From positions 244,465 to 308,464 of the forward strand of contig NZ_JRPR02000002.1 of assembly GCF_000763135.2 (NCBI RefSeq): a stretch of DNA of 64,000 nt, read 5' to 3'. Source of the DNA: Helicobacter jaachi (GTDB lineage Bacteria; Campylobacterota; Campylobacteria; Campylobacterales; Helicobacteraceae). Positions 27,786 to 37,159 of this stretch are shown here, one piece after another. Made by a program: the position numbers and the translations under genes. The notes beneath the pieces were generated by a model. That model was given only the letters and a program-made list of their open reading frames with translations. It did no database searches and had not been told where the DNA came from. Numbering within the stretch: the first letter of the stretch is position 1; every line of letters starts with the position of its first letter.

Positions 27786-29461
27786 GTGACATTAAAGATA
27801 CGCTAATAGACGCAGCCAAGCGCTATTACGCCTATTTAGATGCCAATGATTTAGGCTTAAGCGAGATACATATAAGCCATTGTATGCTTGAGGGTGAAGA
27901 GTTTATTATCGCACTAAAGGGCAATATGGCGGATATGGAGGTGCGCTTAAATGGGGATTTGCTCTTAAAAGTTGAACATGAATTATATAAAATTACAGAG
28001 ACAGATGATATTAAGCCGCGATTTTTTGATGAAAAGCAAAAGGTTTTCTATCTTTCTTTGAAGCCAAAGCTTGTGCCTATTTTTGCAAAAATACTTAAAG
28101 AAAAGCGGCATATAGCGCTTTTTAGCGATTTAAAGTTTTTAGTAAAAAATGTGGAGGAGTTTTTTACCAAATATGGCGAGCATCTAAGCTTGCCTCAAGC
28201 TATTAGCCCTTGCATTGTGCCGCATATTGCGTATTTAAGCGATGAGCAAAGCACGGCTTTAAATATGGTGCTTAACACGCCTTTAAGCTATGTGTGGGGA
28301 CCGCCTGGCACGGGTAAGACGCAAGCGGTGCTTTTTGAGGCGCTTTTGCACTACATTAAGGCAGGTAAGCGCGTCGCAGTGGTAACTAGCACGAATAATG
28401 CCCTTGAGCAAGTGCTAAAATCACTCATTAAAAAATTTGACGCGCTAGGATTAGAGCGCACTAGCATCTTGCGGCTTGGCACGCCTACATTGCAGTATAT
28501 GAATACTTATCCGCAGACTTGCGACCCAAGCTTATTTCAGCGTAGGCAGGATATGAGTCTATTTAATTTTCAAGATTCTCTAAAAACGCGGCTTAAGCAA
28601 GCCTTTGTTGTGGGCGTAACGCTTGATGGCTTTATTAAGCGATATGAGGGCTTGGAGCTAACATTTCATCATATATTTTTAGATGAATGCGCTTATGCGC
28701 CTTTGATTAAAACTTGTGCTTTGTGTGTGGATAATACGCCGCTTTCATTTTTTGGCGACCATAAGCAGCTCTCTCCAGTGTGTGAAATGCCCCTAAACGA
28801 GCTGCGCAAGGCAGAAAATGAGCATGTGTATGCATGGACATTATCTGCACTTTTTTTAGAATCTTTTTTAAAAGGCAGCCCTTTAAAAGAGCTAGCTAAT
28901 CTCCAAACGCCCCCACTTGCCTACACCTGCTTAAGCAAGCTAAGCAAAACTCACCGCTATGGCGATAATCTCGCACATATCCTTGATACATATATTTATC
29001 ATATGGGCTTAAAGGGCAATGGCGAGCAAATGCAGATTCTAGCCATTGATAGCGGCACAAAGAGCGAGGGCGAGCAGCATATAAGCGAGAATGAGGCGCG
29101 TGCATGTGAGCAGCTCTGCCTTAAGCTTAGGGGGGAAGATTATGCTGTGATTACGCCATTTGTCAAGCAGCGTAAGCGGCTGTGCAAGGGGATTCCTAGA
29201 GATAGAATCTTTACCATTCATGGCTCGCAGGGACAAGAATTTGATAGCGTGATTTTTTCGCCTGTGAGTTTGCACTATCATCTGACCAATTCTTCGCAAA
29301 TAAATGCGCTCTATGCGCTTAATGTGGCTATTTCGCGTATTAAAAAGCGGCTTTTTATCGTGTGTGATTATAAATTTTGGATAAAGCAAGAGGGGCAGCT
29401 CATTTGGGCGATTTTGCAGCAGGCGCAAATGATAAATATAGAATCTAAGATGACTTTTTAA
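27782..29461 (+). CDS. Superfamily 1 (UPF1/Dna2-type) helicase
   Basis: 559 aa. Helicase motifs in order: Q-like [23 protein letters not shown] (about 173), Ia VVTSTNNALEQVL, II LDECAYAPLIK (about 300; DECA in place of the commoner DEAS/DEAG), III FFGDHKQLSPV (about 325), V FTIHGSQGQEFDSVIF (about 480), VI NVAISRIKKRLFIVCD (about 513). Residues 1-150 are not recognised. A nucleic-acid function is expected; nothing links it to hydrogenase assembly except position. Its ATG overlaps the hypD stop, so it is translated with hypD, and hypE follows after 39 nt. Confidence 0.85.
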   Translation: MSDIKDTLIDAAKRYYAYLDANDLGLSEIHISHCMLEGEEFIIALKGNMADMEVRLNGDLLLKVEHELYKITETDDIKPRFFDEKQKVFYLSLKPKLVPIFAKILKEKRHIALFSDLKFLVKNVEEFFTKYGEHLSLPQAISPCIVPHIAYLSDEQSTALNMVLNTPLSYVWGPPGTGKTQAVLFEALLHYIKAGKRVAVVTSTNNALEQVLKSLIKKFDALGLERTSILRLGTPTLQYMNTYPQTCDPSLFQRRQDMSLFNFQDSLKTRLKQAFVVGVTLDGFIKRYEGLELTFHHIFLDECAYAPLIKTCALCVDNTPLSFFGDHKQLSPVCEMPLNELRKAENEHVYAWTLSALFLESFLKGSPLKELANLQTPPLAYTCLSKLSKTHRYGDNLAHILDTYIYHMGLKGNGEQMQILAIDSGTKSEGEQHISENEARACEQLCLKLRGEDYAVITPFVKQRKRLCKGIPRDRIFTIHGSQGQEFDSVIFSPVSLHYHLTNSSQINALYALNVAISRIKKRLFIVCDYKFWIKQEGQLIWAILQQAQMINIESKMTF

Positions 29462-29465
29462 GCCC

Positions 29466-29471
29466 TATAAT
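29466..29471 (+). promoter_or_regulatory. -10 box before hypE
   Basis: Perfect TATAAT 5 nt after the helicase stop and 29 nt before the hypE start; no clear TG extension. Would allow hypE expression independent of the helicase gene. Confidence 0.35.
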
Positions 29472-29500
29472 AGCGTGAAAGTAAGTTTTAAGGAGCGAAA

Positions 29501-30502
29501 ATGAAGCATATTACACTATCTTGTGGCAGTGGGGGATTAGAATCCTATAAGCTCATTGATGAGGTGATTTATGAGATTTTGGGTGGGCTTATACTAGATA
29601 TGCACGAGGACGCAGGCGTGTATGAGGGCAAGGGGCGTATGGCGACTAGCACAGATAGTTATGTGATAAGTCCGCTTGTGTTTCCCGGTGGGGATATTGG
29701 TAAATTATGCGTGTGCGGCTCGAGCAATGATGTGGCGATGCGCGGGGCAAAGCCGCTGTATATGTGCTTAGGGCTTATTTTGGAAGAGGGCTTAGATGTG
29801 TCGCTTTTAAAGCAGATTCTATATTCTATTAAGCAGGAGGCGCGAAAGGGGGGGCTACGCATTATATCAGGCGATACAAAGGTCGTGCCAAAGGGCGCTG
29901 TGGATAAAATTTTTATTAATACAACAGCCTTTGGCGAGGTGGTGAGCGATTGGCGTGTGGGGAGGATACAAGAGGGCGATGATATTATCCTTAGCGCACC
30001 TATTGGCGCGCATGGTGCGGTTATCTTTTGTGAGAGGAATGAGATTGCGTTGCAGAGCGATTTGCAGAGTGATTGCGCGCAACTCTATCCGCTTATAGAA
30101 TCTGTGCATAATTGTGAAATTCACACTATGCGAGATGCAACTAGAGGGGGATTAAGCGCGGTATTAAATGAATGGTGCAGGGCAGCAAAGGTAGAAATAA
30201 GCATTAATGAAGAGAGCGTGCCTATCTTGGAGCAAGTAAGCGGTGTGTGTGAGATACTAGGGCTTGAGGCGCTAAGCCTAGCAAATGAGGGTGTGTGCGT
30301 AATGGCTCTGCCCGCAAGCGAGAGTAAAGAGGTGTTAGCAAAATTGCGCGCCCATGAGCTTGGGCGGCATGCATGCATTATTGGTCGTGTATCAAAAAGG
30401 GTGCAAAATATAGAATCTGCGCGCGTTATTTTGTGTAATCAGTGGGGAGGAAAGCGCTATATGGAATACCCACAAGGTGAGCTATTGCCTAGAATCTGCT
30501 AG
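29501..30502 (+). CDS. hypE: Hydrogenase maturation protein HypE
   Basis: 333 aa ATP-dependent dehydratase that turns the carbamoyl group received from HypF into a thiocyanate on its last Cys. Seen: STDSYVISPLVFPGGDIGKLCV, SGDTKVV, HTMRDATRGGLSAVLNEW, GLEALSLANEGV and the obligatory C-terminal PRIC. AAGGAG is 6 nt upstream. A 7-G run (29848-29854) lies inside the gene. Separated from hypD by the helicase gene, an unusual arrangement. Confidence 0.95.
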   Translation: MKHITLSCGSGGLESYKLIDEVIYEILGGLILDMHEDAGVYEGKGRMATSTDSYVISPLVFPGGDIGKLCVCGSSNDVAMRGAKPLYMCLGLILEEGLDVSLLKQILYSIKQEARKGGLRIISGDTKVVPKGAVDKIFINTTAFGEVVSDWRVGRIQEGDDIILSAPIGAHGAVIFCERNEIALQSDLQSDCAQLYPLIESVHNCEIHTMRDATRGGLSAVLNEWCRAAKVEISINEESVPILEQVSGVCEILGLEALSLANEGVCVMALPASESKEVLAKLRAHELGRHACIIGRVSKRVQNIESARVILCNQWGGKRYMEYPQGELLPRIC

Positions 30503-30527
30503 CTTTAAGCTAGAGCTTGTTTTATTA
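30499..30527 (+). terminator. Possible hypE terminator
   Basis: CTAGC-TTTAA-GCTAG forms a short hairpin at the hypE stop codon and is followed by a T-rich stretch (TTGTTTTATT). Weak stem; low-confidence call. Confidence 0.35.
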
Positions 30528-30600
30528 CTCTAATTAAAGCCTAGATTCTATGTAACTTTAGCACTTGTGGCGTTTAAGAAGAATGTGAGAAAAGGCTATT

Positions 30601-30618
30601 TAGATTCTATAGAATCTA
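30601..30618. repeat. 18-nt palindrome of the AGATTCT word
   Basis: TAGATTCTATAGAATCTA, perfect palindrome between the convergent hypE and RRM genes; likely a bidirectional hairpin or a paired word copy. Confidence 0.6.
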
Positions 30619-30636
30619 GTAGGCATTTGCCCCGTT

Positions 30637-30882
30637 TTATTCTCGGGGGCGAGCTTCATTTACGCGGAGATTGCGCCCGCGGAAGTCCTTTTCGTTAAGT
30701 GCTTCAATGGCTTTTAATGCTCCCTCATCATTCATTTCTACAAATCCAAAACCTTTTGGCTTACCAGTTTCTCTATCATTGACAAGTTTTACGGAAAATA
30801 CTTCACCAAATTGAGAAAATAACTCTTTTAACTCATCGCGCGTAACGGCATATACTAAATTTCCTACATAAAGTGTTTTCAA
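30637..30882 (-). CDS. RNA-binding protein with one RRM domain
   Basis: 81 aa, a single RNA recognition motif: RNP2 LYVGNLVY near the start and RNP1 KGFGFVEM near residue 44. Such short RRM proteins occur in Campylobacterota and cyanobacteria; in H. pylori the homologous small RRM protein binds nucleic acids. Lacks the Gly-rich tail of the cyanobacterial ones. AGGAGC precedes the start. Monocistronic. Confidence 0.9.
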   Translation of the reverse strand: MKTLYVGNLVYAVTRDELKELFSQFGEVFSVKLVNDRETGKPKGFGFVEMNDEGALKAIEALNEKDFRGRNLRVNEARPRE

Positions 30883-30974
30883 AGGAGCTCCTAAAAAATA
30901 AAAATACCCTTAAATAAGGCTGTGGTATGCTATGATTTATTTACTTACAAGTTTCTTAAAATATCTTAATTATG

Positions 30975-32249
30975 CTACTCATTGCGTAAAACTTGCAAAG
31001 TATCTACTTGCGAAGCTTTTTTTGCCGGATAATATGATGATAAGCATACAATGATAATCGCTCCAAAAATAGTGCATACAAAATCAAGTAAGGACAAATC
31101 AAGCGGAAGCTTTGAGCTGCCATACACATCAGCGGGCAGCGAGATAATCGAGAATGTATCAAGCACATACATCGCCACGCCTGTAAGCACGACACCAAGC
31201 GCAATGCCGCTTAAGCCAATGGCATTACCCACCCAAAAAAATACCTTTTTAATCTCTTGTTTGCTCGCGCCAAGTGAGAGCAAAAGCGCTATTTCTTTGC
31301 GGCGATTCATCACTACCATAAGCAAAGAGCTAATGATATTAAGGCTTGCCATTACGATAATGAGCATAAGCACGATAAAAAGTGCGCGTTTTTCAAGCTC
31401 CATAGCGGAGAAAAAATTACCATTTTGCTGCCACCAGCCCTCAACGCCTGCACGCGAGGGGAAATGCTCGTTCAAAAATTGAGCAATAGCGGTAATATCT
31501 TGCATGGGATTTGGTGTGTGTATGTGAATGCCATCATACACATGCTCATCAATGCGGCGAATTTTTTGCAGTGCGCTTAGGTTGGTATAAACATAGGCTT
31601 CATCATACGCGCGCAGCCCAGATTCAAAAAAGCCCGCGATACTAAAGCGCTTATTAATAGGCGTGTAGCTAAAGCCAGATGGCTCAAGTTGGGTAAAAAA
31701 TAAATCAAGCTTATCGCCTACCTCTAAGCCAAAATTATCGCTAAGCCCCTTGCCTACGAGGATTGAGAATTCTTTTTGCATAAAGGCGTGAATGTTTTGC
31801 GCGCGTATTTGCTCAATTTGCGCTTGTGTGAAATGCGCGGAATCTTGTGGCTCAAGGGCTTTTCTTACCACTTCATTTAGGCTAGATTCTGCTTGCATAT
31901 CCACACCAAACACCATTGCTGCATTCATCGTATTGCCTACCTTGCCAACAGCCTGATAGCGCAAATAGGGGCTAAAGCGAAATTGCGGGAATTGCGCTTT
32001 TAGCGCATCTAAAATCTGCTTATCCACGCCCATATAAGTGGTAGAATACACACTTAGAGGATAATTCATAATAAAAAGCTTGCGCTCAAATTCTTTAGTC
32101 ATACCATTCATTATAGCCATTGCCACGCATAGCACCATAACGCCCACGCCCACGCCAAAAAACGCCAAAAGCGCTGTGATAGAAATAAAAGGCTGCGTTT
32201 TATCAAAGCGCAAATAGCGCGGCAGCAAATAGGCGATGAGCGCTTTCAT
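30975..32249 (-). CDS. Lipoprotein-releasing ABC transporter permease (LolC/LolE type)
   Basis: 424 aa FtsX-type permease. Seen: an N-terminal membrane segment (ITALLAFFGVGVGVMVLCVAMAIMNG), a periplasmic domain of about 230 residues, and three C-terminal membrane segments starting with LFIVLMLIIVMASLNIISSLLMVVMNRRKEIALLLSLGAS (split family signature RRKEIALLLSLGAS). It would pass lipoproteins to LolA, whose gene lies just beyond secA. Only one LolC/E-like gene is seen, and no lolD here. Its start shares one base with the secA stop (TAATG). Confidence 0.85.
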   Translation of the reverse strand: MKALIAYLLPRYLRFDKTQPFISITALLAFFGVGVGVMVLCVAMAIMNGMTKEFERKLFIMNYPLSVYSTTYMGVDKQILDALKAQFPQFRFSPYLRYQAVGKVGNTMNAAMVFGVDMQAESSLNEVVRKALEPQDSAHFTQAQIEQIRAQNIHAFMQKEFSILVGKGLSDNFGLEVGDKLDLFFTQLEPSGFSYTPINKRFSIAGFFESGLRAYDEAYVYTNLSALQKIRRIDEHVYDGIHIHTPNPMQDITAIAQFLNEHFPSRAGVEGWWQQNGNFFSAMELEKRALFIVLMLIIVMASLNIISSLLMVVMNRRKEIALLLSLGASKQEIKKVFFWVGNAIGLSGIALGVVLTGVAMYVLDTFSIISLPADVYGSSKLPLDLSLLDFVCTIFGAIIIVCLSSYYPAKKASQVDTLQVLRNE

Positions 32250-34816
32250 TATGCCAATAATCCCTTTTTGGGTCCGCCTTTGCCATGGCAGAGCTTATAT
32301 TTTTTGCCACTACCACAGGGGCAGGGGTCATTGCGCGCGATTTTAGGCTTTTTAGTCCCTGCTTTTTCTTTATTTGCGCTAAATTCTTGCAAATCCTCAT
32401 CAAGCTCCTCTTGCATACCTTGGAGCATTTTGTGGGCTACTTCATCTTCTTTTTCCCTTAGCTGAATGATTTGGAGCATTTTTGTCGTTTCAATTTTTAG
32501 ATTCTCAACAAATTCCAAAAATAAATTGTAGCTTTCCTTTTTGTATTCTACTAAAGGGTCTTTTTGATTGTAGCCGCGTAAGCCTATGCCTGTTTTTAAA
32601 TTATCCATAGTATAGAGATGCTCCCGCCACGAGCTATCTAGCACTTGCAGATAAATAATGCGCTCAATTTGCGCTCGCTCGCTAGGCTCAAGCTTAGACA
32701 TCTTTGCTTCATAGGATTTGCTCATCGTATCAATAAGCCTTTGGAGCAGCTCATCATAGCTTAAATCATCTATGTTGCCTATATCAAGCCCTAATTCCTC
32801 ATTAATTTGCGCTTTGAGCGATTGGGTATCAAAGTCCATATCGCCGGGTAGAATCTGCGCTTTATACAGCAGGGATTGCGCGGTAAGCTCGCGGTTTGTG
32901 GCTATACGCTCTGCAAGGGAGAAATCCTCATGTAATAATTCATTGCGGAGTTTATACACGGCTTTGCGCTGCTCGTTGGCGACATCATCATATTCAAGCA
33001 AGTGTTTTCTTGATTCAAAATGCAAATTTTCTACCTTTTTTTGCGCACTCTCCACAGAGCGCGTAACAAGTCCAGATTCTATATGTTCGCCCTCTTTAAG
33101 CCCAAATCGCTCCATAATGCCCTTTATTTTATCGCTCCCAAAGATTCTAAGCAGTGAATCTTCAAGACTAAGGTAAAATTGACTGATGCCCGGGTCGCCC
33201 TGCCGCCCTGCACGCCCACGCAATTGATTATCAATGCGCCTGCTCTCATGCCGTTCAGTGCCAATGATGTATAATCCCCCAAGTTCGCGGATTTCATCAC
33301 TAATTTTTATATCCACGCCGCGCCCTGCCATATTTGTGGCAATGGTTACAGCACCTTTTACGCCCGCATCTTTAATAATTTCTGCCTCTTTGCTGTGTTG
33401 TTTGGCGTTAAGCACGGTGTGCGGGATTCTGTGTTTTTTAAGCAATTCATGCAAAATTTCGCTTTTTTCAATGCTCGCCGTCCCCACAAGCACGGGCTGC
33501 CCTTTTTTATGCAATGCTTGTATTTTTTCAACCACTGCATTGAATTTCTCACGCTCGCTTTTATAAATTAAATCATTCAAATCCTTGCGCGCTATAGGCA
33601 CATTTGTGGGGATACTCACCACCTCAAGATTATAAATTTGTAAAAACTCGCTTGCCTCTGTTTGTGCTGTGCCTGTCATACCTGCTAGTTTTTCATACAA
33701 GCGGAAATAATTTTGGAAAGTAATATCTGCTAAAGTTTGGCTCTCCTCTTTAATATCCACTTTCTCCTTTGCTTCAATAGCTTGATGCAAGCCCTCACTA
33801 AAGCGCCTACCCTCGCTTAAACGCCCTGTAAATTCATCAACAATCACTACTTCATCATTTTGCACCACATAATCCTTATCCTTAATAAATAGATAATTTG
33901 CCTTTAATGCTTGGTCAAGATGATGCGAGAGCGCGGCATTTTCAATGCTATATAAATTATCCACCTTAAAGAGCGTTTCTGCCTTTTTTATGCCCTCTTC
34001 TGTGAGTAGAATCACGCGATTTTTTTCATCAATATTAAAATCAACGCCCTCTTTGAGATTCTGTGCTACGCTATTGGCTAGCTGATAATGCTCTAGCGTG
34101 CGATTAACAGGACCAGAAATGATAAGCGGCGTGCGCGCCTCATCAATCAATATAGAATCTACTTCATCAATAATGGCAAAATAATGCTCCCTTTGCACTT
34201 TTTGGCTTAAATCATATTTCATATTATCGCGCAGGTAATCAAAGCCAAATTCATTATTTGTGCCATACACCACATCACACGCATACGCCTTAAGGCGCGC
34301 ATTATCATCGCGCACATCGCTTGTGATAATGCCCACATCAAAGCCTAGAAAATTATAAAGCGGCTCTAACTCCTTTGCATCGCGCTGCGCGAGGTAGTCA
34401 TTTACCGTTACTACATGCACACCACGCCCACAAAGTGCGTTCAAACACACAGCAAGTGTGGCAACTAGCGTTTTACCCTCGCCCGTTTTCATCTCCGCAA
34501 TGCGCCCATCATTTAGCACCATACCGCCGATGAGCTGCACATCAAAATGCCGCATACCAAGCACGCGTTTGCTCGCTTCGCGCGTGATGGCAAAGCTTTG
34601 ATGCAGCACTGCTTGCAGGCTAGATTCTCCACTTTGGATACGCCCTCTTAACTCATTAAAGGCATTTTGGAGCATTTCATCGCTCATCTTTGCGTAAGTA
34701 GATTCTAAAGCATTTATGGCTTGCACTTCTTTGCGGTAGTGTTTTATGAGTTTATTATTGCGCGAGCTAAGCATTTTAGAAATAATAGGAACTTTGGAAA
34801 CAATGGTTTGCAGCAT
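32249..34816 (-). CDS. secA: Protein translocase ATPase SecA
   Basis: 855 aa motor of Sec export. Seen: [29 protein letters not shown] (Walker A; quoted parts [10 protein letters not shown]), [49 protein letters not shown] and the C-terminal zinc/SecB-binding tail [15 protein letters not shown]. Length and order are normal. Lies between lolA (divergent) and the LolC/E-like gene. Confidence 0.97.
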   Translation of the reverse strand: MLQTIVSKVPIISKMLSSRNNKLIKHYRKEVQAINALESTYAKMSDEMLQNAFNELRGRIQSGESSLQAVLHQSFAITREASKRVLGMRHFDVQLIGGMVLNDGRIAEMKTGEGKTLVATLAVCLNALCGRGVHVVTVNDYLAQRDAKELEPLYNFLGFDVGIITSDVRDDNARLKAYACDVVYGTNNEFGFDYLRDNMKYDLSQKVQREHYFAIIDEVDSILIDEARTPLIISGPVNRTLEHYQLANSVAQNLKEGVDFNIDEKNRVILLTEEGIKKAETLFKVDNLYSIENAALSHHLDQALKANYLFIKDKDYVVQNDEVVIVDEFTGRLSEGRRFSEGLHQAIEAKEKVDIKEESQTLADITFQNYFRLYEKLAGMTGTAQTEASEFLQIYNLEVVSIPTNVPIARKDLNDLIYKSEREKFNAVVEKIQALHKKGQPVLVGTASIEKSEILHELLKKHRIPHTVLNAKQHSKEAEIIKDAGVKGAVTIATNMAGRGVDIKISDEIRELGGLYIIGTERHESRRIDNQLRGRAGRQGDPGISQFYLSLEDSLLRIFGSDKIKGIMERFGLKEGEHIESGLVTRSVESAQKKVENLHFESRKHLLEYDDVANEQRKAVYKLRNELLHEDFSLAERIATNRELTAQSLLYKAQILPGDMDFDTQSLKAQINEELGLDIGNIDDLSYDELLQRLIDTMSKSYEAKMSKLEPSERAQIERIIYLQVLDSSWREHLYTMDNLKTGIGLRGYNQKDPLVEYKKESYNLFLEFVENLKIETTKMLQIIQLREKEDEVAHKMLQGMQEELDEDLQEFSANKEKAGTKKPKIARNDPCPCGSGKKYKLCHGKGGPKKGLLA

Positions 34817-34878
34817 AGATTAAGCCCTTTTGTGTGAAAATATGGGCGTATTCTAGCACACTTTTTACATACTTTAGG

Positions 34879-34884
34879 TAAAAT
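34879..34884 (+). promoter_or_regulatory. -10 box of lolA
   Basis: TAAAAT 37 nt upstream of the lolA ATG in the secA/lolA divergent space, preceded by an AT-rich tract. Confidence 0.35.
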
Positions 34885-34920
34885 CGCCCTTTTAACATTA
34901 GAGATTTTAAGGATTTATAA

Positions 34921-35457
34921 ATGTATTTTTTTAGGCTTTGTATTGCCCTGCTGTCCTTGTGTGTAAGCGTTTTTGCGTGGGGGGAAAATTTAGTGAGTAT
35001 TGAGGCAGATTTTGAGCAGATTATTACGAGCGAAGATGGCATACCTGCGCGATATGAGGGCAAAATCTTTGGTAAAACGCCTAGCCAAGTCAAATGGGAT
35101 TATCAAAATCCTTTGAAAAAGGAAATTTATATGCGCGACAATGAAGTTGTCATTTATGAGCCAAGTTTGGAGCAGGTGAGCTATTCGCGCTTAAAGGATA
35201 AAACAGATTTTATCTCTATCATTAAATCTGCCAAAAAGCAAGATGATGGCGCATATCACACCAAAGTGGAGGGCGTGGAATATAAGCTTTTTGTAGATAA
35301 AAATGATAAGCCAGAGCGCATAGAGTTTGTAGATTCTATGGGGGCAAAGACTACTTTAAAGCTAAGTAATGTAAAGCTTAATAAAAACATAAATGAAAGC
35401 ATTTTTAACTTCACACCGCCCCAAGGTGTGGAAATAGTCGAGCTTAAATCACGCTAG
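34921..35457 (+). CDS. lolA: Outer-membrane lipoprotein carrier protein LolA
   Basis: 178 aa periplasmic carrier. Seen: signal peptide (MYFFRLCIALLSLCVSVFAW), SIEADFEQIITSEDGIPARYEGKIF and PSQVKWDYQNPLKKEIYM, matching the LolA pattern of an aromatic residue plus a K.y..P stretch. Works with the LolC/E-like permease encoded on the other side of secA. AAGGATTT site upstream of ATG. Followed directly by repeat copy C. Confidence 0.85.
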   Translation: MYFFRLCIALLSLCVSVFAWGENLVSIEADFEQIITSEDGIPARYEGKIFGKTPSQVKWDYQNPLKKEIYMRDNEVVIYEPSLEQVSYSRLKDKTDFISIIKSAKKQDDGAYHTKVEGVEYKLFVDKNDKPERIEFVDSMGAKTTLKLSNVKLNKNINESIFNFTPPQGVEIVELKSR

Positions 35458-35603
35458 ATTCTATAATTCCGCGCTATTGCTTTTTTAACAAAAAGCCGCG
35501 CGCATCTTACAAATGTAAGCAAAGCTCACATTTGCGCCTAAAGTATAAAGTTATAGCTGCTTAAGCATCTATCAACTTGTTTTTTAAGGTTAGATTCTAT
35601 AAT
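35454..35603 (+). repeat. Intergenic repeat copy C (full length) upstream of trpE
   Basis: A 150 bp element running CTAGATTCTATAATTCCGCG ... GGTTAGATTCTATAAT. Contains the GCTTTTT/AAAAAGC stem (35479-35496), a central hairpin CAAATGT-A-AGC-AAA-GCT-C-ACATTTG (35510-35534) and a conserved right arm (AAGTATAAAGTTATAGCTGC, CATCTATCAACTTG). Near-identical in both arms to copy D, which is inverted relative to it and lies beyond trpGD. Each end carries a TATAAT pointing toward trpE. Confidence 0.85.
35598..35603 (+). promoter_or_regulatory. -10 box of trpE supplied by the right end of repeat C
   Basis: TATAAT within AGATTCTATAAT, 71 nt before the trpE ATG. A second TATAAT at 35462-35467, at the left end of the repeat, would transcribe through the element. 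No leader peptide with Trp codons was found in the leader. Confidence 0.4.
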
Positions 35604-35673
35604 TTTAGATTTTAAATCTCTTAGGGAGGATTTTATAGAATCTAGCGTATAGCAGAATTTTTAAGGAGTATTG

Positions 35674-37152
35674 ATGTTTGATTTTAAACACGCGCAAAAA
35701 GCTAGCCTTGCGCACAAAGAAATTATATGTGACAACCTCACACCTCTATCTATCCTAAGTGCGACAAAGGCTAGAGTGCTTTTAGAATCTGCATACAACG
35801 AAACAGGCAAGGATAGATATTCGCTAGTAGTTTTAAATGAAGCTTTTAGAATCTATAAGGACAAAATGGGGCAGCATCTCATCGCAAATGGGCGCAAAGT
35901 GCCACTAAAAGAGGCTTTAAAAGGTTATAAACAAGCGCATAATTGGGATTTTTCACATGATTTTTTATACAGCCTCTCACTTGTGCGCAGTCTTGCGCCA
36001 AATCCGCAGGGTAGGCTCCCTAGCCACCTGCCTTTGCCACTAGGCGGCGCGGGATATATAGGGTATGAATTTTTTGCTGAAATTGAGGAGATAGATTTTA
36101 CTAATCCCCCGCTTTATGATGCGCCAGAATGCGCGTTTATCTTTGGTAGGGATTTTTTAATCTTTGACCATTTATTTGATAGGCTGCATATTGTAAGCGT
36201 GAGTTATGCGCATGAGCGCGAGCAGATAAACCCACAAGCGCGTATTGAGCATATTATGAGCTTGCTTGAGGGCATTCCAAGGCTAGATTCTATCCATACA
36301 GATGAGCCTGTGGAGGATTTTACTATCATTGATGCCACTAGTGCGAGCGAGTATGAAGCGGTGGTGGAGAGGATTAAGGCGCATATTTATGCAGGCGACT
36401 TGCTCCAATGCGTGCCAAGTCAATCTATGCAGGTGCATTCTAGCCTTTCGCCGCTGCAGGCTTATCGGCATTTACGCTTTCAAAATCCTAGCCCTTATAT
36501 GTTTTATTATGATTTTGATGATTTTGTGGTGTTGGGCGCTAGTCCAGAAATTATGATACGGCTTAAAACTCACAATGAGCGCTCATTTTTTACCCTTCGT
36601 CCCATTGCTGGCACAAGGGCGCGCGGAGAGAATATGGTTCAAGATTTAGCCCTAGAAGAAGAGTTATTAAGAGATGAAAAGGAGAATGCTGAGCATTTAA
36701 TGCTGCTTGATTTAGCGCGCAATGACGCGGGCAAAGTGAGTGTGGGCGGAGGTGTGAAAGTGCTTGCACGCAATCAGGTAGAGCGGTATTCGCGCGTTAT
36801 GCATATTGTTTCAGAAGTGCAGGGCGAGCTAGATTCTAAAATCTATGCTAAACGCGATGCGTTCAAGTCTGTTTTCCCTGCAGGCACGCTAAGTGGCGCA
36901 CCAAAGATTGAGGCGATTAAGACTATTGAGGCTTTAGAATCTACAGCTAGAGGCATTTATGGTGGTGCGATAGGGTATTTTACCTATGATGAGGATATGG
37001 ATTTTGCTATTGCTATCCGCACGGCTGTGTATCAAAATGGCATTTACTATTTGCGTTCAGGTGCGGGTGTGGTGCAAGATTCTATCCCTGCTAAAGAATA
37101 TATTGAGACACAAAGCAAAGTCCGCTCCATGCTTGATATGCTCTGCAAATAA
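35674..37152 (+). CDS. trpE: Anthranilate synthase component I
   Basis: 492 aa chorismate-utilising enzyme of tryptophan synthesis. Seen: the feedback-site-like LLESA near residue 30, YAGDLLQCVPSQSM, LGASPEIMIRL, LRPIAGTRARGE (the PIAGT signature), EHLMLLDLARNDAG, RVMHIVSEVQG and FPAGTLSGAPKIEA. ATG at 35674 has AAGGAG 5 nt upstream. Lies 7 nt before trpGD. Confidence 0.95.
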   Translation: MFDFKHAQKASLAHKEIICDNLTPLSILSATKARVLLESAYNETGKDRYSLVVLNEAFRIYKDKMGQHLIANGRKVPLKEALKGYKQAHNWDFSHDFLYSLSLVRSLAPNPQGRLPSHLPLPLGGAGYIGYEFFAEIEEIDFTNPPLYDAPECAFIFGRDFLIFDHLFDRLHIVSVSYAHEREQINPQARIEHIMSLLEGIPRLDSIHTDEPVEDFTIIDATSASEYEAVVERIKAHIYAGDLLQCVPSQSMQVHSSLSPLQAYRHLRFQNPSPYMFYYDFDDFVVLGASPEIMIRLKTHNERSFFTLRPIAGTRARGENMVQDLALEEELLRDEKENAEHLMLLDLARNDAGKVSVGGGVKVLARNQVERYSRVMHIVSEVQGELDSKIYAKRDAFKSVFPAGTLSGAPKIEAIKTIEALESTARGIYGGAIGYFTYDEDMDFAIAIRTAVYQNGIYYLRSGAGVVQDSIPAKEYIETQSKVRSMLDMLCK

Positions 37153-37159
37153 AGGAGAA

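Noticed and set aside
35604..35673. Tryptophan attenuator before trpE
   Set aside because: No short ORF with Trp codons and no convincing terminator/antiterminator pair; the GGGAGG in the leader is not followed by a start codon.
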